Shown here: positions 38,364-38,405 of the stretch, piece by piece
Layout: each line of letters starts with the position of its first letter
How positions within the stretch are numbered: position 1 is the stretch's first letter
NCBI GenBank assembly: GCA_900770225.1
Contig: CAAGJU010000397.1
Span: forward strand, 1 to 38,405
DNA length: 38,405 nucleotides
Direction: 5' to 3'
Origin: Lachnospiraceae bacterium
GTDB lineage: Bacteria > Bacillota > Clostridia > Lachnospirales > Lachnospiraceae
The notes under the pieces: generated by a model
Told to the model about the DNA's origin: nothing
The model's input: the letters and a program-made list of their open reading frames with translations, nothing else
Database searches by the model: none
Translations under genes and position numbers: made by a program

Positions 38364-38405
38364 GCAAACATGTATGAGCATGGAGCGATGCGTAGCATCG
38401 CGAGA

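Noticed and set aside
1..38405. tRNA, rRNA, integrase or transposase genes
   Set aside because: I looked for the conserved arms and domain motifs on both strands and found none I could support.

Overview
The window looks like a chromosome segment from a Gram-positive anaerobe of the class Clostridia, most like Lachnospiraceae. The signs are strong AGGAGG-type ribosome binding sites, lipoproteins with Ser/Ala-rich linkers, a cell-wall-anchored thioester/Cna-B surface protein, compact operons and moderately high GC. The exception is an AT-rich accessory stretch at about 23.4-27.9 kb. Species cannot be named from sequence alone. No rRNA, tRNA, CRISPR array, transposase or integrase was seen.

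Layout. (1) 126-6545: an oligopeptide ABC importer (oppA, B, C, D, F), with a hairpin between the binding-protein gene and the permease genes. (2) 7126-12049: a polar amino-acid ABC importer (lipoprotein, permease, ATPase), followed by a cytidylate-kinase-like gene and a proline-racemase-family gene. A promoter-plus-terminator leader precedes the permease. (3) 12428-15915: two EamA/DMT exporters and a convergent sodium:solute symporter. (4) 16354-17787: pyruvate kinase. (5) 18273-22300: a compact operon of an enoate-reductase-like flavoenzyme and the large and small subunits of aconitase X. (6) 22422-26089: divergent surface genes, a lipoprotein with a duplicated domain and a wall-anchored adhesin-like protein. 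(7) 26228-27587: an AbiE-type toxin-antitoxin pair with a frameshifted toxin gene and a clear inverted-repeat operator. (8) 27921-32166: an aldo/keto reductase, then a metal-resistance operon (SmtB-like repressor, stand-alone HMA protein, P1B ATPase). (9) 32449-38155: a DUF1836 regulator, a chemoreceptor, a TM2 protein with a Gln/Tyr-rich repeat region, and cardiolipin synthase.

How the genes fit together. Much of the window concerns uptake and processing of peptides and amino acids (opp, amino-acid ABC, proline racemase, DMT exporters, SSS symporter). That suits an amino-acid-fermenting gut anaerobe. The flavoenzyme-AcnX operon is the best candidate for an undescribed pathway: a dehydratase that makes a C=C (or C=N) bond sits beside a reductase family that removes one.

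Two dispersed intergenic elements stand out. Family A (two full copies and a remnant) differs between copies at paired positions, so base pairing is conserved. Family B (two copies) begins a few bases downstream of an intrinsic terminator each time. A further theme is short tandem duplication at gene 3' ends (cytidylate-kinase-like gene, AcnX large subunit, HMA gene, oppF), twice spanning the stop codon.
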